DNA of 64,000 nt from Pseudomonas sp. ANT_J12 (GCF_008370045.1 NZ_VOBN01000029.1:1-64000); one strand, 5' to 3'; counted from the stretch's first letter, positions 1 through 8,818 are shown. Notes: generated by a model not told the origin, from the letters alone. Translations and numbers: made by a program.

Positions 1-2
1 GA

Positions 3-41
3 TGTTGTGGGTCAGTTCCAGTGCCCGAGCGAGACGCATAA
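3..41 (+). CDS. possible 3' end of a gene entering from the left
   Basis: A plus-strand frame open from the window edge ends at a TAA (39-41) placed directly before a strong hairpin, as expected for the last codons of a gene. Only twelve residues are inside the window, so no family can be named. Confidence 0.2.
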   Translation, partial: CCGSVPVPERDA

Positions 42-42
42 A

Positions 43-74
43 AAAATCCGATGCCAATACAGGCATCGGATTTT
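43..74. terminator. bidirectional hairpin terminator
   Basis: A perfect 13-bp inverted repeat (arms 43-55 and 62-74, 6-nt loop) begins with an A run and ends with a T run. It can therefore stop transcription in both directions. Confidence 0.75.
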
Positions 75-155
75 GATTTCTTGCGGCCAAAGGTCAAGTA
101 AAAGGGCTTAACTGATCGGCATTACCCTGCGGGGCCCTTTTTTATGAGAGCGCAC

Positions 156-1601
156 ATGGAAAAGTACGTATACAGATTCCGGTCTATCGATAGGCTTCTG
201 GGGGAGGAGGCCAAGGGAGATTGCCCGGCAAAACCTGGCGAGTTGGAAAAGCTTCACATCTATTTTTCGCCACCTAGCCAACTCAATGATCCGCTCGAAG
301 GGTATCGCGAGATCTACTGGTCGGGTGACAAGATTGTTTGGCTGAACCTGTTCAGGCACTACCTGCTGACCTTGGCCATAAGGAGCTGGCAAGTCGATGG
401 CGAGGTCTATGGTGAGGATGTTCCTCCTGACCTAGTTGTCCATGTCAGCCCAGAGACATTGGAGGGTGAACACAGAGTCGCCTTCGACGCCATGGACAAG
501 CTCCTTTGTTCGGACGGAATGATTGACGGGTTTGTTAGTGCCCTAGCAAAAAGGCGCCGTAAATGCTTCAAACCCGAGCTACTTAGCTACCTTCAATGGC
601 TCCACTGGTACATTCTCAGCATCGTATTCGAAGTAAATCATCAGCATAATCTGTCTTCGATGTCATATCCCGAGAGGCCGTTTGATCCTGGAGAATGGCA
701 AAGAATCAGTACAGGCATAATCAAGGGTATTGGGAAGAGGCTCACTAAAAGCCAGAAGACGGAAGCTCATGCCAGTATTGCCGTTTCTGCCGCTGCATAT
801 CGGATCAATTCGTCCCTCATTGGTGACCCTAAGTACGTAGAATACAACCAGTTGATCACTACATTTCCTCCGCGTTATTGCGAGAGCATCGAACGCCTGA
901 TGTACCCTGATTGGTATGTTGCCTGCTTTATGGAAGATGCAAGTAACTCTTCTATTTGGGGAACCTACGGCGAAAATCACACTGGAATTTGCCTAAAATA
1001 CAAAGTTTCTGGAGCTGCAGACAATATCAATCTAGAGCTCTACGGGTCGGCGGGCTTAGGTAACAAAGGAATCTCTCAAACGTATCAGGGGATGACTTTT
1101 CAGAAGGTTCACTACAATCGAGAACATGTTGAGATCAATTTCTTCACGTCCTTGGGCAATATAAGTCAAGAGAAAACCGAGTTTTGGTATCAAGGTGTAG
1201 AGGGTGAGTACAGTAGCGCTGGACAGTGGTTCCTCTCAGACGGACATAAATACAGAGATAGGCACTGGAAAAGATTCGACCTAGCACTCACAACGAAGCT
1301 TGCCCAATGGCGTGCAGAGCAAGAATATCGGATCATTCTCAAATCCCATATCGATCTCTCCGCTCCGAAAGATAGGCTACTAAAGTACAAGTTCAAAAAC
1401 TTGGATGGGCTTATTTTTGGAATCAAAACGCCTTTGAAGGATAAGTTGAGAGCCATAGACATCATCAAGGATCATTGCCGAAACGCTGAGCGGAAAAGCT
1501 TCAACTTCTACCAGGCGTACTACGATCCTGAGACAAAAACCATTGGCCACGGCTTACTGGATGTCTCGATGTATTGGGCAGGATTCGGTCAGACCGCCTG
1601 A
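156..1601 (+). CDS. DUF2971-domain protein
   Basis: A 481-residue protein with DUF2971-type features. Near the N-terminus is 'YRFRSID' followed by 'IYFSPPSQLNDPLEG', the hallmark of that family. Further on come 'SSIWGTYG' with 'HTGICLKY', and a C-terminal 'EYRIIL' then 'LDGLIFG'. The molecular function of DUF2971 is not established; such genes are often accessory cargo in genomic islands. I chose the ATG at 156 because GAGAG lies 5 nt upstream, whereas the in-frame ATG at 144 follows a terminator T-tract with no ribosome site. A GGGGCCC/T-run element sits immediately upstream. The gene stands alone. Confidence 0.7.
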   Translation: MEKYVYRFRSIDRLLGEEAKGDCPAKPGELEKLHIYFSPPSQLNDPLEGYREIYWSGDKIVWLNLFRHYLLTLAIRSWQVDGEVYGEDVPPDLVVHVSPETLEGEHRVAFDAMDKLLCSDGMIDGFVSALAKRRRKCFKPELLSYLQWLHWYILSIVFEVNHQHNLSSMSYPERPFDPGEWQRISTGIIKGIGKRLTKSQKTEAHASIAVSAAAYRINSSLIGDPKYVEYNQLITTFPPRYCESIERLMYPDWYVACFMEDASNSSIWGTYGENHTGICLKYKVSGAADNINLELYGSAGLGNKGISQTYQGMTFQKVHYNREHVEINFFTSLGNISQEKTEFWYQGVEGEYSSAGQWFLSDGHKYRDRHWKRFDLALTTKLAQWRAEQEYRIILKSHIDLSAPKDRLLKYKFKNLDGLIFGIKTPLKDKLRAIDIIKDHCRNAERKSFNFYQAYYDPETKTIGHGLLDVSMYWAGFGQTA

Positions 1602-1657
1602 AGGGCAGCGGTAATTGGGCGAGAGCCAGGCTGGCAAAGTGATGCCAGTTTGAGTAC

Positions 1658-1680
1658 AAAGGGCCCTGCGGGGCTCTTTT
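1658..1680 (+). terminator. rho-independent terminator
   Basis: AAAGGGCCC pairs with GGGCTCTTT around a short loop and is followed by TTTTGTTTT. It closes the DUF2971 gene but lies only 14 nt before the start codon of the next gene, so that gene needs a promoter inside or beside the hairpin. The preceding TTTGAGTACAAA also precedes the terminator at 18574. Confidence 0.65.
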
Positions 1681-1694
1681 GTTTTGGAGGTTTC

Positions 1695-2582
1695 ATGGAT
1701 GTGAATCGCGAAGTCGAGCAGTTCTCTGCCCTGGATGCGCTCGTAGGTCGGCCCATCCTGATTGATTCGGCGGAGCGCTGCTCGGAACTGATTCATAGTG
1801 GTCAGCGTGCTGGCCTGACGCTGAAGGAGTTGGTGATAGGCCTCTCAGTCGCACACTCACTTGGTAGCCCCACGCCAGATTATGGTGACCTCAATAGATT
1901 GATCGTTTACCAGAAGCTTTGCAGGCTCGCAGCTGGTTACAGGAAAAACCCCTCGGATGACTCCTGGATGCCCAAGGCAGCGCTTGAAAGTAAGTCACCG
2001 GGCGGGGATTCTCGCGAGTTCTACCGGTCTGGTATGGAGCGTTTCGCACCACTGATAGACGAGATGTACAACGATCTCCACGAGAAGGTAGATCGCGAGT
2101 TTCCTGGCTATTTGAAGCCAAAAGGAGAGACGTTTTCCCATCCGGGTATCCAGTTCATGTTGAGATGTTCCGTGATTTCAATTGTGCAAAGATTCCGAGC
2201 AGCTGTTGAGCACGTGATCAGCGTTCATGGGGCTCCGATGCACATTGAGGGCTTCCCAAGCGGGTGCTGCGGAATCATTTCAGAGCTGATGGGCGACCAC
2301 CTAAACTCCCTGGGGATTGGTGAGTTTTACTACGTATCTTCGATGCTGGACGGTGCCTCCCATGCGTGGCTGGAGGTCGATGGTCTGGTGGTGGACATTA
2401 TTGCCGATCAATTCCCAGGCCGTCCAAGGATCTACGTGGATAAACCTGATGCCTGGTATCTATCCTGGCAGGAACAGTCGAGGCATCCTGCCATCCATTA
2501 CGCGTCGGCTTTTTTCTACAGCGAAGAGCGCCAATTTATGGATAGGGTTGTCCCAGCCATGGCTAAGATGAACGGCTGTTGA
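1695..2582 (+). CDS. transglutaminase/papain-fold-like protein
   Basis: A 295-residue protein. The C-terminal half has Cys, His and Asp spaced as in transglutaminase-like cysteine proteases: 'GCCGIISELM' (Cys), 'SHAWLEVDG' (His) and 'VVDIIADQF' (Asp). The N-terminal half is helical and not recognised. The start at 1695 is set by GGAGG at 1686-1690; the frame stays open upstream through the terminator, but that part is unlikely to be translated. No partner gene is evident. The enzymatic role is inferred from residue spacing only; a catalytically dead fold is possible. Confidence 0.6.
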   Translation: MDVNREVEQFSALDALVGRPILIDSAERCSELIHSGQRAGLTLKELVIGLSVAHSLGSPTPDYGDLNRLIVYQKLCRLAAGYRKNPSDDSWMPKAALESKSPGGDSREFYRSGMERFAPLIDEMYNDLHEKVDREFPGYLKPKGETFSHPGIQFMLRCSVISIVQRFRAAVEHVISVHGAPMHIEGFPSGCCGIISELMGDHLNSLGIGEFYYVSSMLDGASHAWLEVDGLVVDIIADQFPGRPRIYVDKPDAWYLSWQEQSRHPAIHYASAFFYSEERQFMDRVVPAMAKMNGC

Positions 2583-2696
2583 TCTCGATGGTGATGGAAA
2601 ACAATCTGAACAAGTTTCACTTTAGGACTTTTCCTACATCTTCAGCTTGGCGCGCTTGGTAACATCGGAGTTTTGCTCGACCATCAAAGGAATGCC

Positions 2697-4221
2697 ATGG
2701 CTTTTGTTATCAGGGAAGGAGACCCTACGACTACTGGCGGCAAGGTAGTCAAAGGCTCAACAAATACGACTGTCGAGTATCAAAAGGCAGCACCCATCAG
2801 TGACCCAGTGTGGTGTCCCAAATGCAGTTCGATGGGATTTATCGCGGAGGGTAACCCCACAGTCATCGACGAGTTCGTAGCTATTGCTACACATGGCCAT
2901 GCTGTCCAGTGCGGTGCCCCTTCGGTAGCAACCGGCTGATCTCCACCCAGACCAGCACCATGGCCGCAGAAGATATAAGCGTTGCAATTGCTCCTGATTT
3001 TGCTGCCAAAGCCCAGGCCGCGACCCACATCTGGGCTCAAGCCATCAGCGATGGATCGTATAAAAGCGAATTCACGGCGGGCATCCCAACCAACAATCTA
3101 AGCGGTTACAAGCCCCCGAAACTATGCGCTTTCGCGAAGTCCTGCACAGTCCCTGCTGGTTCGATAGAAGCAGGGAAGGGTAAAGAACCAGCAGAAAATT
3201 TCGGTAAGGTCGCGGTTCTTGGGGCTATTGGGGCCCCCGCAAGTGTTGAGGCTGGTTCCGGTGGCATAACGTACCTTGGTCGAATCGCTGGTCAGCTTGG
3301 CACTAAAGGACTTGGCAGTTGGGCCCTTCGCAGTGCTGTGACAGCTGGTTCGATCGCTACCGGATTACTTCTCGCGTTCTTGCCTAGAGACATAGCTGAC
3401 GGCAGTCTCTATACCGAAGAGCAACTGATAGGTATGAGTGAGGCGGCGACGAGGGTTCGCTTCCAATTCCGAAGGGACGGAAAAGGAGAGACTCAGGTCT
3501 ACGGAATACATACGGCCCAGTCATCTGGGATGGCAAGTGTTCCTGTTGTGAATGCTCAGTGGAGCGGGGAAAAGCAGCACATCGAAGCGCATGTGGGCGG
3601 CGTAACTATCATCTGGACTCCAAATGATGGCCCTGTAATCACTGCCCCATCGCCGTATCCTGGTGTTTCAGACGAGCTTTCAAAAGTATTGGTACACCCA
3701 ATAGCCGAGGACACTGATACCCAGATCGAGATTTATCCCGCCGAAAATGACATAACCTGGCAGGACTGCATCCTGGTATTCCCGCCAAAGTCAGGTATTC
3801 CACCGCTTTACATTGTTTTTGCGAAGCCGGCAGTAAAGCCATTAGAAGTTGGGGTGTACAAGGATCTGCCGAAGTGTGAAGGATACGCTTGATATTGATC
3901 ACATCACCTCTCAAGCAGCCCTAAGAACATATATCGTTGATAACTTCGACAACGTGACGCCAGAGGATTAGATATCTGCTGTCTCAGGCGCCAAGTATCG
4001 CGATTCCGCAATCGGTTCACAGAAAATATAGCGAAACCTATGCAGGACGAAATGTAAAGGTCAAGCAAAGGCTCGACGCATCAAATCTAAAGGCAGCAGT
4101 TGATAGTAACTTTGACGCTATTAAGCGTGGATTGCTCGAAGAGAATTACGCAGAAAGTGATATTGAAATGTCTCGCGAAGAATTGCATAATCTGCACAAA
4201 GAGCAGGGGTGGTACGAATGA
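2697..4221 (+). pseudogene. PAAR/S-type-pyocin toxin gene broken by three frameshifts
   Basis: Joining frames recovers one long effector. (1) From ATG 2697, behind AAAGGA, comes a PAAR tip domain: 'IREGDPTTTGGKV', 'DPVWCPKC', 'HGHAVQCG'. (2) After a missing base near 2913 the frame resumes with 'CPFGSNRL' and runs to about 3875 through an S-type pyocin-like translocation region. (3) A shift near 3875 brings in 'DIDHITSQAAL', an HNH-like nuclease motif. (4) A shift near 3965 brings in the tail ending 'ELHNLHKEQGWYE' at TGA 4221. In intact relatives PAAR loads the protein on a VgrG spike and the C-terminus kills. Here only fragments can be made. The stop overlaps the next start (ATGA). Confidence 0.75.
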
Positions 4222-4670
4222 CTACTAAAATAGAAGACTGTGCAAAGGGTATAGGCAAGAGCCATTCGATTTTAGTGGTAGAAAGTGTTATTCCGAATAA
4301 GAGTCTTCAATTTCAATTTAAGGGCGATGATGAACCATACATGTCCATTGAAGACGGTTTGAGCCTAGGCTTTTCTGAAGGGAAGATACTTCAACATGTC
4401 TATGTGACACTTCTCAAAACTGTTGAGGGCACCAAGGAGTATAAAGGCCCTTTGCCTGAGCCTCTGATCAAGCATATCAACCAGAGCTGGGTGAGAGAAA
4501 GATTCGGCACTCCGGTAGACTCAAGAGGCCCTGTAACGCTTCCAGTGCTTGGCAAGAAGGGCGGTTGGGATGCTTACAGTTTAGATCCCGAGGTGTATGG
4601 ATCTGTTCGGATGATCTTTCAGTACACTGAGTCGTTGTCTGTCAACGTAATTCACTTCAAGCAGCAATAA
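4218..4670 (+). CDS. candidate immunity protein for the broken PAAR-pyocin toxin
   Basis: A 150-residue intact protein whose ATG overlaps the toxin stop codon as ATGA, the usual coupling of toxin and immunity genes. The sequence (central 'YMSIEDGLSLGF', C-terminal 'VRMIFQYTESLSVNVIHF') resembles small proteins found after S-type pyocin nuclease domains; I think DUF6392, from memory. It has no signal peptide or membrane segment, consistent with a cytoplasmic inhibitor. The toxin frame is destroyed while this gene is not, so it may persist as an orphan immunity gene against kin. Confidence 0.6.
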   Translation: MTTKIEDCAKGIGKSHSILVVESVIPNKSLQFQFKGDDEPYMSIEDGLSLGFSEGKILQHVYVTLLKTVEGTKEYKGPLPEPLIKHINQSWVRERFGTPVDSRGPVTLPVLGKKGGWDAYSLDPEVYGSVRMIFQYTESLSVNVIHFKQQ

Positions 4671-4685
4671 GTAATTATGGGGTAG

Positions 4686-4713
4686 GGCTCAGAAGTTCTA
4701 CTTCAGAGCCTTT
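4686..4713 (+). terminator. rho-independent terminator
   Basis: GGCTCAGAAGT pairs with ACTTCAGAGCC (one mismatch, 3-nt loop) and is followed by TTTGTTG, 16 nt after the immunity gene stop. Confidence 0.65.
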
Positions 4714-4717
4714 GTTG

Positions 4718-4873
4718 TCAAATCAACAGATGCTCAGTCCCTGTGCACCAAGTCCTTTTGTCTTTCTCTGTTGGCCATGACTTTTTTCTGAGTTCTTCTA
4801 GGTCAATGCTTACGCCACTGCGATCAGTGACCTTATAGGTCTTGATTTTTTGATGGCTTAGATGAACTTCTCT
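4718..4873 (-). pseudogene. start-less coding remnant
   Basis: On the minus strand a frame without a start codon reads smoothly as protein ('IKTYKVTDRSGVSIDLEELR', then 'KSWPTEKDKRTW') and ends at a TGA (4718-4720). It looks like the C-terminus of a gene whose 5' part is lost; the family is not recognised. The rest of 4874-5040 is AT-rich with nothing I can support. Confidence 0.3.
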
Positions 4874-5040
4874 TCTTCAAGTTTAGCATGTCTCGGGAGT
4901 TTGGATATGCCACTAAGGATTGGCCTGAGCAAGGGCTTCATAATTTAGTCTCAATATTTGCTGGCCGCAAACTTAGCAATAATTCCTGATCAGTCTCGGA
5001 ATGATGGCTCATCTGATTTTCGACGACTAAAGAATTCATT

Positions 5041-5205
5041 CTATTCGGCTTGAGATACCTGGCGAACAGTCCGATAGTTAGTGGATATCTTACAGGTCTG
5101 AATATTTACGACATGGCCATTACTGGTGGCTCTGTAAAGCTTGTCATTGTAATAGTAGTTCGGCTTGTAGATTTCGCGGAATTGTGCGCCAGTTTGTTTA
5201 CTCAT
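5041..5205 (-). CDS. small hypothetical protein
   Basis: A 54-residue ORF beginning MSKQTGAQF, with GAAGAG 6 nt upstream of its ATG. The composition is protein-like but no family is recognised. The frame is also open further upstream, so the start could be earlier. It may be another fragment in this relic-rich stretch. Confidence 0.3.
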   Translation of the reverse strand: MSKQTGAQFREIYKPNYYYNDKLYRATSNGHVVNIQTCKISTNYRTVRQVSQAE

Positions 5206-5367
5206 GTTTTTCTCTTCGTATGAATGGCAGATCTGCTGTTCTGGAATCACAGGTGCGTATACCAGTCGCATACTCTTAAAATAATTTCAAGCATCTTGCT
5301 CAATGGCAGGGGTTCTTTGCTGTCAAACCTTCAGGCAAAGAAAAGCCCCGCAGTGCCTGGCTGTTTT

Positions 5368-5730
5368 CTATTGATCAACCTCGATAGAGGCTCGTATTTC
5401 GCGGTAGTCAACATCGTAGAAGTTATAATGAAGTATTGTGTGGAGATTCCATTGATCAATGGTGTCACCATGTTCATCAATCACGTTGAAATTAGTCAGC
5501 ACAATTGGATTGTCCAAACCTTCAGTGCCTGAGTTAAAGCTGGATTTGTCACCCAGCAGGTATGAGTAGGTCTCGTCATATGTAATCTCTAGGCCAGCGA
5601 ACTTAGACGATACGCGGCCCCAGCCATAAACCATGTCATCTGTCTCAGCGAGTATTTCTGTACTGTTTTCGTGGCACCACCCCTTGTTTGCGATCAAGGT
5701 TTGAAACTCTGGGACAGACAATATTTTCAT
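5368..5730 (-). CDS. small soluble hypothetical protein
   Basis: A 120-residue acidic protein with no signal peptide or membrane helix. AAGGA upstream of the ATG supports the start. Size, acidity and a position among toxin debris would suit an orphan immunity protein, but this is inference from context only. A weak GC hairpin containing GCGGGGC plus T runs follows the stop on the minus strand (about 5335-5362). Confidence 0.5.
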   Translation of the reverse strand: MKILSVPEFQTLIANKGWCHENSTEILAETDDMVYGWGRVSSKFAGLEITYDETYSYLLGDKSSFNSGTEGLDNPIVLTNFNVIDEHGDTIDQWNLHTILHYNFYDVDYREIRASIEVDQ

Positions 5731-5958
5731 GCTGCATTCCTTTCAACGACTGGCATATCTGTATTGTTGCAATGATCTTACATGTCCTCAACAATTTTTT
5801 TGTGTATGTCTGAAGATGATCGGTAGGACATCTCAAAACTGCCCTGCTAGCCCAGAAAATCCAACTGGGTATGTAACTCGTATACCCATAAAATAAATTC
5901 AGTAATTCGTGAAAACTGGCTCGTTTGAATGCAAAGGTGCCCAGCAGAACCATTAAGA

Positions 5959-6645
5959 TTATTTGAAGTGATCGGCAGCGGCCTTTGAAAGTGCTTGGGC
6001 ATCCTGTAGCGCACGGTGGCCTTTTCTGACTGGCAACCTATCGTAAATCTCACCAGCTGCATCCCGGCCAACAAAAGACTCAATTGGCTGAACGGCAAAG
6101 GTCGGCTCAATACCGGCTGCCTCAAACAAGACATCCAACCAGAAGCAGTCAACCGGATTGTCCGAGCACAGCGTTTTGTCGTCAAACAGGCGATTCATCT
6201 CTTGCGCGACTGCTAAGGATGGTTGGCCCTGATTGATCAACTGCTCACGGCTCAGGTAATGCATGTCTTGAGCATCGTAGCTCCAGTGATCCCAGTAGCT
6301 CGCAGGTTTGATGAGAGTTTGATACTCACCGCCAGGGAAGACGACAGCGACTTCTAAAGCGTAGCTATCAGGGGCGATTCCAGGAGCCTCAAAGTCGACG
6401 AAATGCGTTGCTTTCTGGGCTTCATGAAGCAATGCAAGCCGCTCTTTGGCAACATCGACTTTGAAACAGACAAAGCCGGAGGAATCGTGCCTAACGACAA
6501 TGCGTTCTTTCTTGAAACTCAGCCAGAGACCCTTGTGATTCTCGTCGAGCTCCATCTCCTGCACGGAGTCGCCGAGAAGCTCAACAACGGCTGCATATCC
6601 AGCGCGCTCGATGGCTATCCGGAGAAAGCTCTCGACGTCTTGCAT
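5959..6645 (-). CDS. DEDD-type 3'-5' exonuclease-like protein (left copy)
   Basis: A 228-residue protein. An N-terminal segment of about 80 residues precedes an RNase H-like exonuclease fold: 'HFVDFEAPGIAPDS' (first acidic pair), 'EVAVVFPGGEYQTLI', 'LCSDNPVDCFWLD' (third Asp) and 'HRALQDAQAL' (His and final Asp of the DEDDh type). The start at 6645 has GGAGG 6 nt upstream; the frame is open upstream but lacks a ribosome site. It is divergently paired with the gene at 6755. The same pair recurs at 62.8-64 kb, where the exonuclease lacks this N-terminal segment. The substrate is unknown. Confidence 0.65.
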   Translation of the reverse strand: MQDVESFLRIAIERAGYAAVVELLGDSVQEMELDENHKGLWLSFKKERIVVRHDSSGFVCFKVDVAKERLALLHEAQKATHFVDFEAPGIAPDSYALEVAVVFPGGEYQTLIKPASYWDHWSYDAQDMHYLSREQLINQGQPSLAVAQEMNRLFDDKTLCSDNPVDCFWLDVLFEAAGIEPTFAVQPIESFVGRDAAGEIYDRLPVRKGHRALQDAQALSKAAADHFK

Positions 6646-6754
6646 CCTTACCTCCAGATCCCGTGCTAGCGCTATGCCAATGGCCATCTTGGCGAGGGGG
6701 TAGGCGTGGAGTCAAACGACGTCGCGAGGCCCTGGTGTGCGGTGATACGTTGCC

Positions 6755-7219
6755 TTGATAGATAAGCCACAGTTCGACCACGACCTTTCGCGTATTACCT
6801 GTGAGCACTACATTACAGGCAAAGCAGCGATCAACTTTGCTTCACCAGGCGGTACTACAGGCGGGTGGCATTCGATTGCCTACTTTGATCGCGACTCCGG
6901 GGTGCTGAAGCTGTCGGTTGCAGGTATCCATTATCCGGACACCATGGTTTTTTTTGGTGATGCTGGGATCTTTGATGCCACCCCATCCCTGGTTAAGAGA
7001 GGCTGGCCAGTGGAAGGCCTGACGATTTATATGGCTGATCACTTCAGAGCCGCCGCAGATATGGTTGTTAGGTGGGCCTTGAGCGATTCGCAGCACTGCA
7101 ATGTCGAGATCGCAGAGTGGTTCCCAGCAGCGCCTGACAGGCAGCGATTTGTTGACCTATTGGCGTCAGGAACGCCAGGACTTCAGGAACTGGGGAGGCT
7201 CGGCAAAGTGGGAGCCTGA
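6755..7219 (+). CDS. conserved hypothetical protein (left copy of HYITGKAAINF family)
   Basis: A 154-residue soluble protein with no known domain. Hallmarks are 'EHYITGKAAINF', 'YPDT', 'FGDAGIFDA' and 'YMADHFRAAADMVV'. The paralogue at 63679 begins ATG-AAT-CAG-CCC; here the matching position is ATA-GAT-AAG-CCA directly after a TTG, so translation probably begins at TTG 6755 or at a weak ATA. The conserved GCGGTGATA just upstream may serve as ribosome site. It is divergent from the exonuclease gene with a 109-nt shared control region. Confidence 0.5.
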   Translation: MIDKPQFDHDLSRITCEHYITGKAAINFASPGGTTGGWHSIAYFDRDSGVLKLSVAGIHYPDTMVFFGDAGIFDATPSLVKRGWPVEGLTIYMADHFRAAADMVVRWALSDSQHCNVEIAEWFPAAPDRQRFVDLLASGTPGLQELGRLGKVGA

Positions 7220-7242
7220 CTGCGCGACCAGGCTAGCCGAGG

Positions 7243-7521
7243 TCAGGCGGGGCTTAGTGGTGCTGACCGAAAGTGATACTCCCCGTCGGCATCGCAAATG
7301 AAATAGCGAGGTGGATCAGAGGTGTTCCTTTTGAACCTAGTTGTCTTCGATATTGAAAGTTTTTCTGCATTCGTCGACGTTGACTGTCTGAGCAGATCGT
7401 CCCCGGTGAAGTCATGAGCACAGGTGTCAAATGTGACACCAGGTTCGTGCCCCTCCAATGCAGCAATCAGATGCTCACGAAAGGATATGTCGATGCTTCC
7501 ATTGAGCCTTAACAAACGCAT
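7243..7521 (-). CDS. small hypothetical protein
   Basis: A possible 92-residue protein ('RYFICDADGEYHFRSAP' near its end) convergent with the gene at 6755. Only a weak GAAAG precedes the ATG and no family is recognised. Confidence 0.3.
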   Translation of the reverse strand: MRLLRLNGSIDISFREHLIAALEGHEPGVTFDTCAHDFTGDDLLRQSTSTNAEKLSISKTTRFKRNTSDPPRYFICDADGEYHFRSAPLSPA

Positions 7522-7674
7522 CAAGCTTTCGGATGGTTTTTGGACATCATCCCAGCCGCCTGTTCTCGGCTACTCTGATCATCGCTAGGTTGCAGGTTAG
7601 CGTGCTTGAATCGCCGCTAGCGGGATTCCTTACTGTCATTCTGCCCGTATTACTCCCCATCCCGTCAGCCTGCG

Positions 7675-8136
7675 TTACACACCAGGCTCATTGCTCCACA
7701 GACGCCATACCGTGGCTTTTGAGTAGCCGAGCTCAAGTACGACTTGGCTTTGACTGTATCCCTTGCTTTTCAGCGCTTGGATCGCTAGCCACTTCTCTCT
7801 TGCAGCAGCCACCCGAGGTGGTTCGAGCTGTCGAGGCTGCTCTGGCAGGATCTCATCAGCGAGCTTCAATGCCTCAAGCTCAGCAAGAGCTGATAGCAGT
7901 ACATCCCTGGGCGCCCGCTGTTCATTTGCCGCGATTACCAACGTGAAGAACGTTATGGCTTTGACATTCAGGGCCGAGGCCAGCTCATTCGTAACGTCTA
8001 CAGTAGCCGTGGTCTTGAGCGTTTCGAGCTGACTCACATGAGATTGTGCGACCTTGCCAGCAATTTCTTGCTGGGAGAGGCCTTGCCGGTTGCGCAGCAG
8101 CTGGAGAACTGCCGCATAAGGCCTACGCAGCGACAT
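7675..8136 (-). CDS. XRE-family transcriptional regulator
   Basis: A 153-residue regulator. The N-terminus is a lambda-repressor-type helix-turn-helix ('LRNRQGLSQQEIAGKVAQSH', then 'VSQLETLK', 'LASALNV'). The C-terminus carries a second, resolvase-like HTH ('KGYSQSQVVLELGYSKATVW'). I chose the ATG at 8136 (GGGGA upstream); an upstream GTG at 8187 would place the start inside the inverted repeat at 8181-8216. That repeat, 45-80 bp upstream of the start, is a good candidate for an autoregulatory operator. Targets are unknown. Confidence 0.7.
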   Translation of the reverse strand: MSLRRPYAAVLQLLRNRQGLSQQEIAGKVAQSHVSQLETLKTTATVDVTNELASALNVKAITFFTLVIAANEQRAPRDVLLSALAELEALKLADEILPEQPRQLEPPRVAAAREKWLAIQALKSKGYSQSQVVLELGYSKATVWRLWSNEPGV

Positions 8137-8180
8137 TTCGAGTATCCCCACAAAAGGAGACGGTATGCCGCGTTTGCGTA

Positions 8181-8216
8181 GACTCACTCAAATCTATATA
8201 TTGATTTAAGTGAGTG
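8181..8216. promoter_or_regulatory. inverted-repeat operator of the XRE gene
   Basis: Two 14-nt arms (8181-8194 and 8203-8216) match at 12 positions around an AT-only 8-bp centre (TATATATT). The position immediately upstream of the XRE gene and the dyad architecture suit a repressor dimer overlapping a promoter. Confidence 0.5.
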
Positions 8217-8306
8217 ATTAGTTCGCTGTGCCCACTCCGCGTAGCGACTTATCGCTATAGGTTGTGCTCTGTCGATACAACGAATATTCGCAGGATGAGG
8301 TAGCGG

Positions 8307-8818
8307 ATGAATGAGGGGACTGTTGATGGCGGGATCTGGAGTGAAGCTCCCACATCCGTCCCTGGAAAATTGTCTTTCCGCGAAGCCGTTGTCCGCCTAG
8401 TAGTTGAGCGCTTCCCGAACAAAGCGTATTGCCTGGTAGAGAATTGGATAGTCTTTAGAGCAGCACTGACCCAAGACGAGCTTGCGAAAGTCAATCCTGC
8501 CGGCCACCTCCTGCTTTTCGTTTTGCCCACAAAGTAGTGAAGGACAGTAGGGGAAGATTTCAGCCCGGCGACTGGGTGCGGTCGAGCATGTGCATCTCTT
8601 TCCAGGACGGACTGATGTTTTAGACAAAAAATACAATTTACGTGCTCATGGGGGATGGCCATGAAACGACGGCAAGCTTAAAAACAATTTTCTCTTTTTT
8701 ATCGGAAAGCATCGCTATGCCAATGGCTTCCAAGGCAACGACGTTTGATTTGCGAGTAAAAAGGGTGGTGCTAGATATTTTCGACAAGGAGCTCAAGATG
8801 CGTTGTTGCGCCGTGTAA
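8307..8818 (+). pseudogene. DUF6957-like gene with frameshift and nonsense codon
   Basis: The first frame (8307-8537) gives 'SFREAVVRLVVERFPNKAYC' and 'FRAALTQDELAKVNPAGHLL'. Near 8513-8530 the reading moves to another frame, continuing 'FAHKVVKDSRGRFQPGDWVR', 'SSMCISFQDGLMF'. A TAG at 8621-8623 interrupts, after which 'TKNTIYVLMGDGHETTASL' continues to TAA 8818. Together this resembles one ~170-residue Pseudomonas protein (DUF6957, from memory). AGG lies upstream of ATG 8307. A minus-strand ORF over 8638-8934 is its shadow. Confidence 0.55.

Noticed and set aside
7533..8032. Plus-strand ORFs over the XRE gene
   Set aside because: Antisense shadows of a clear helix-turn-helix regulator.
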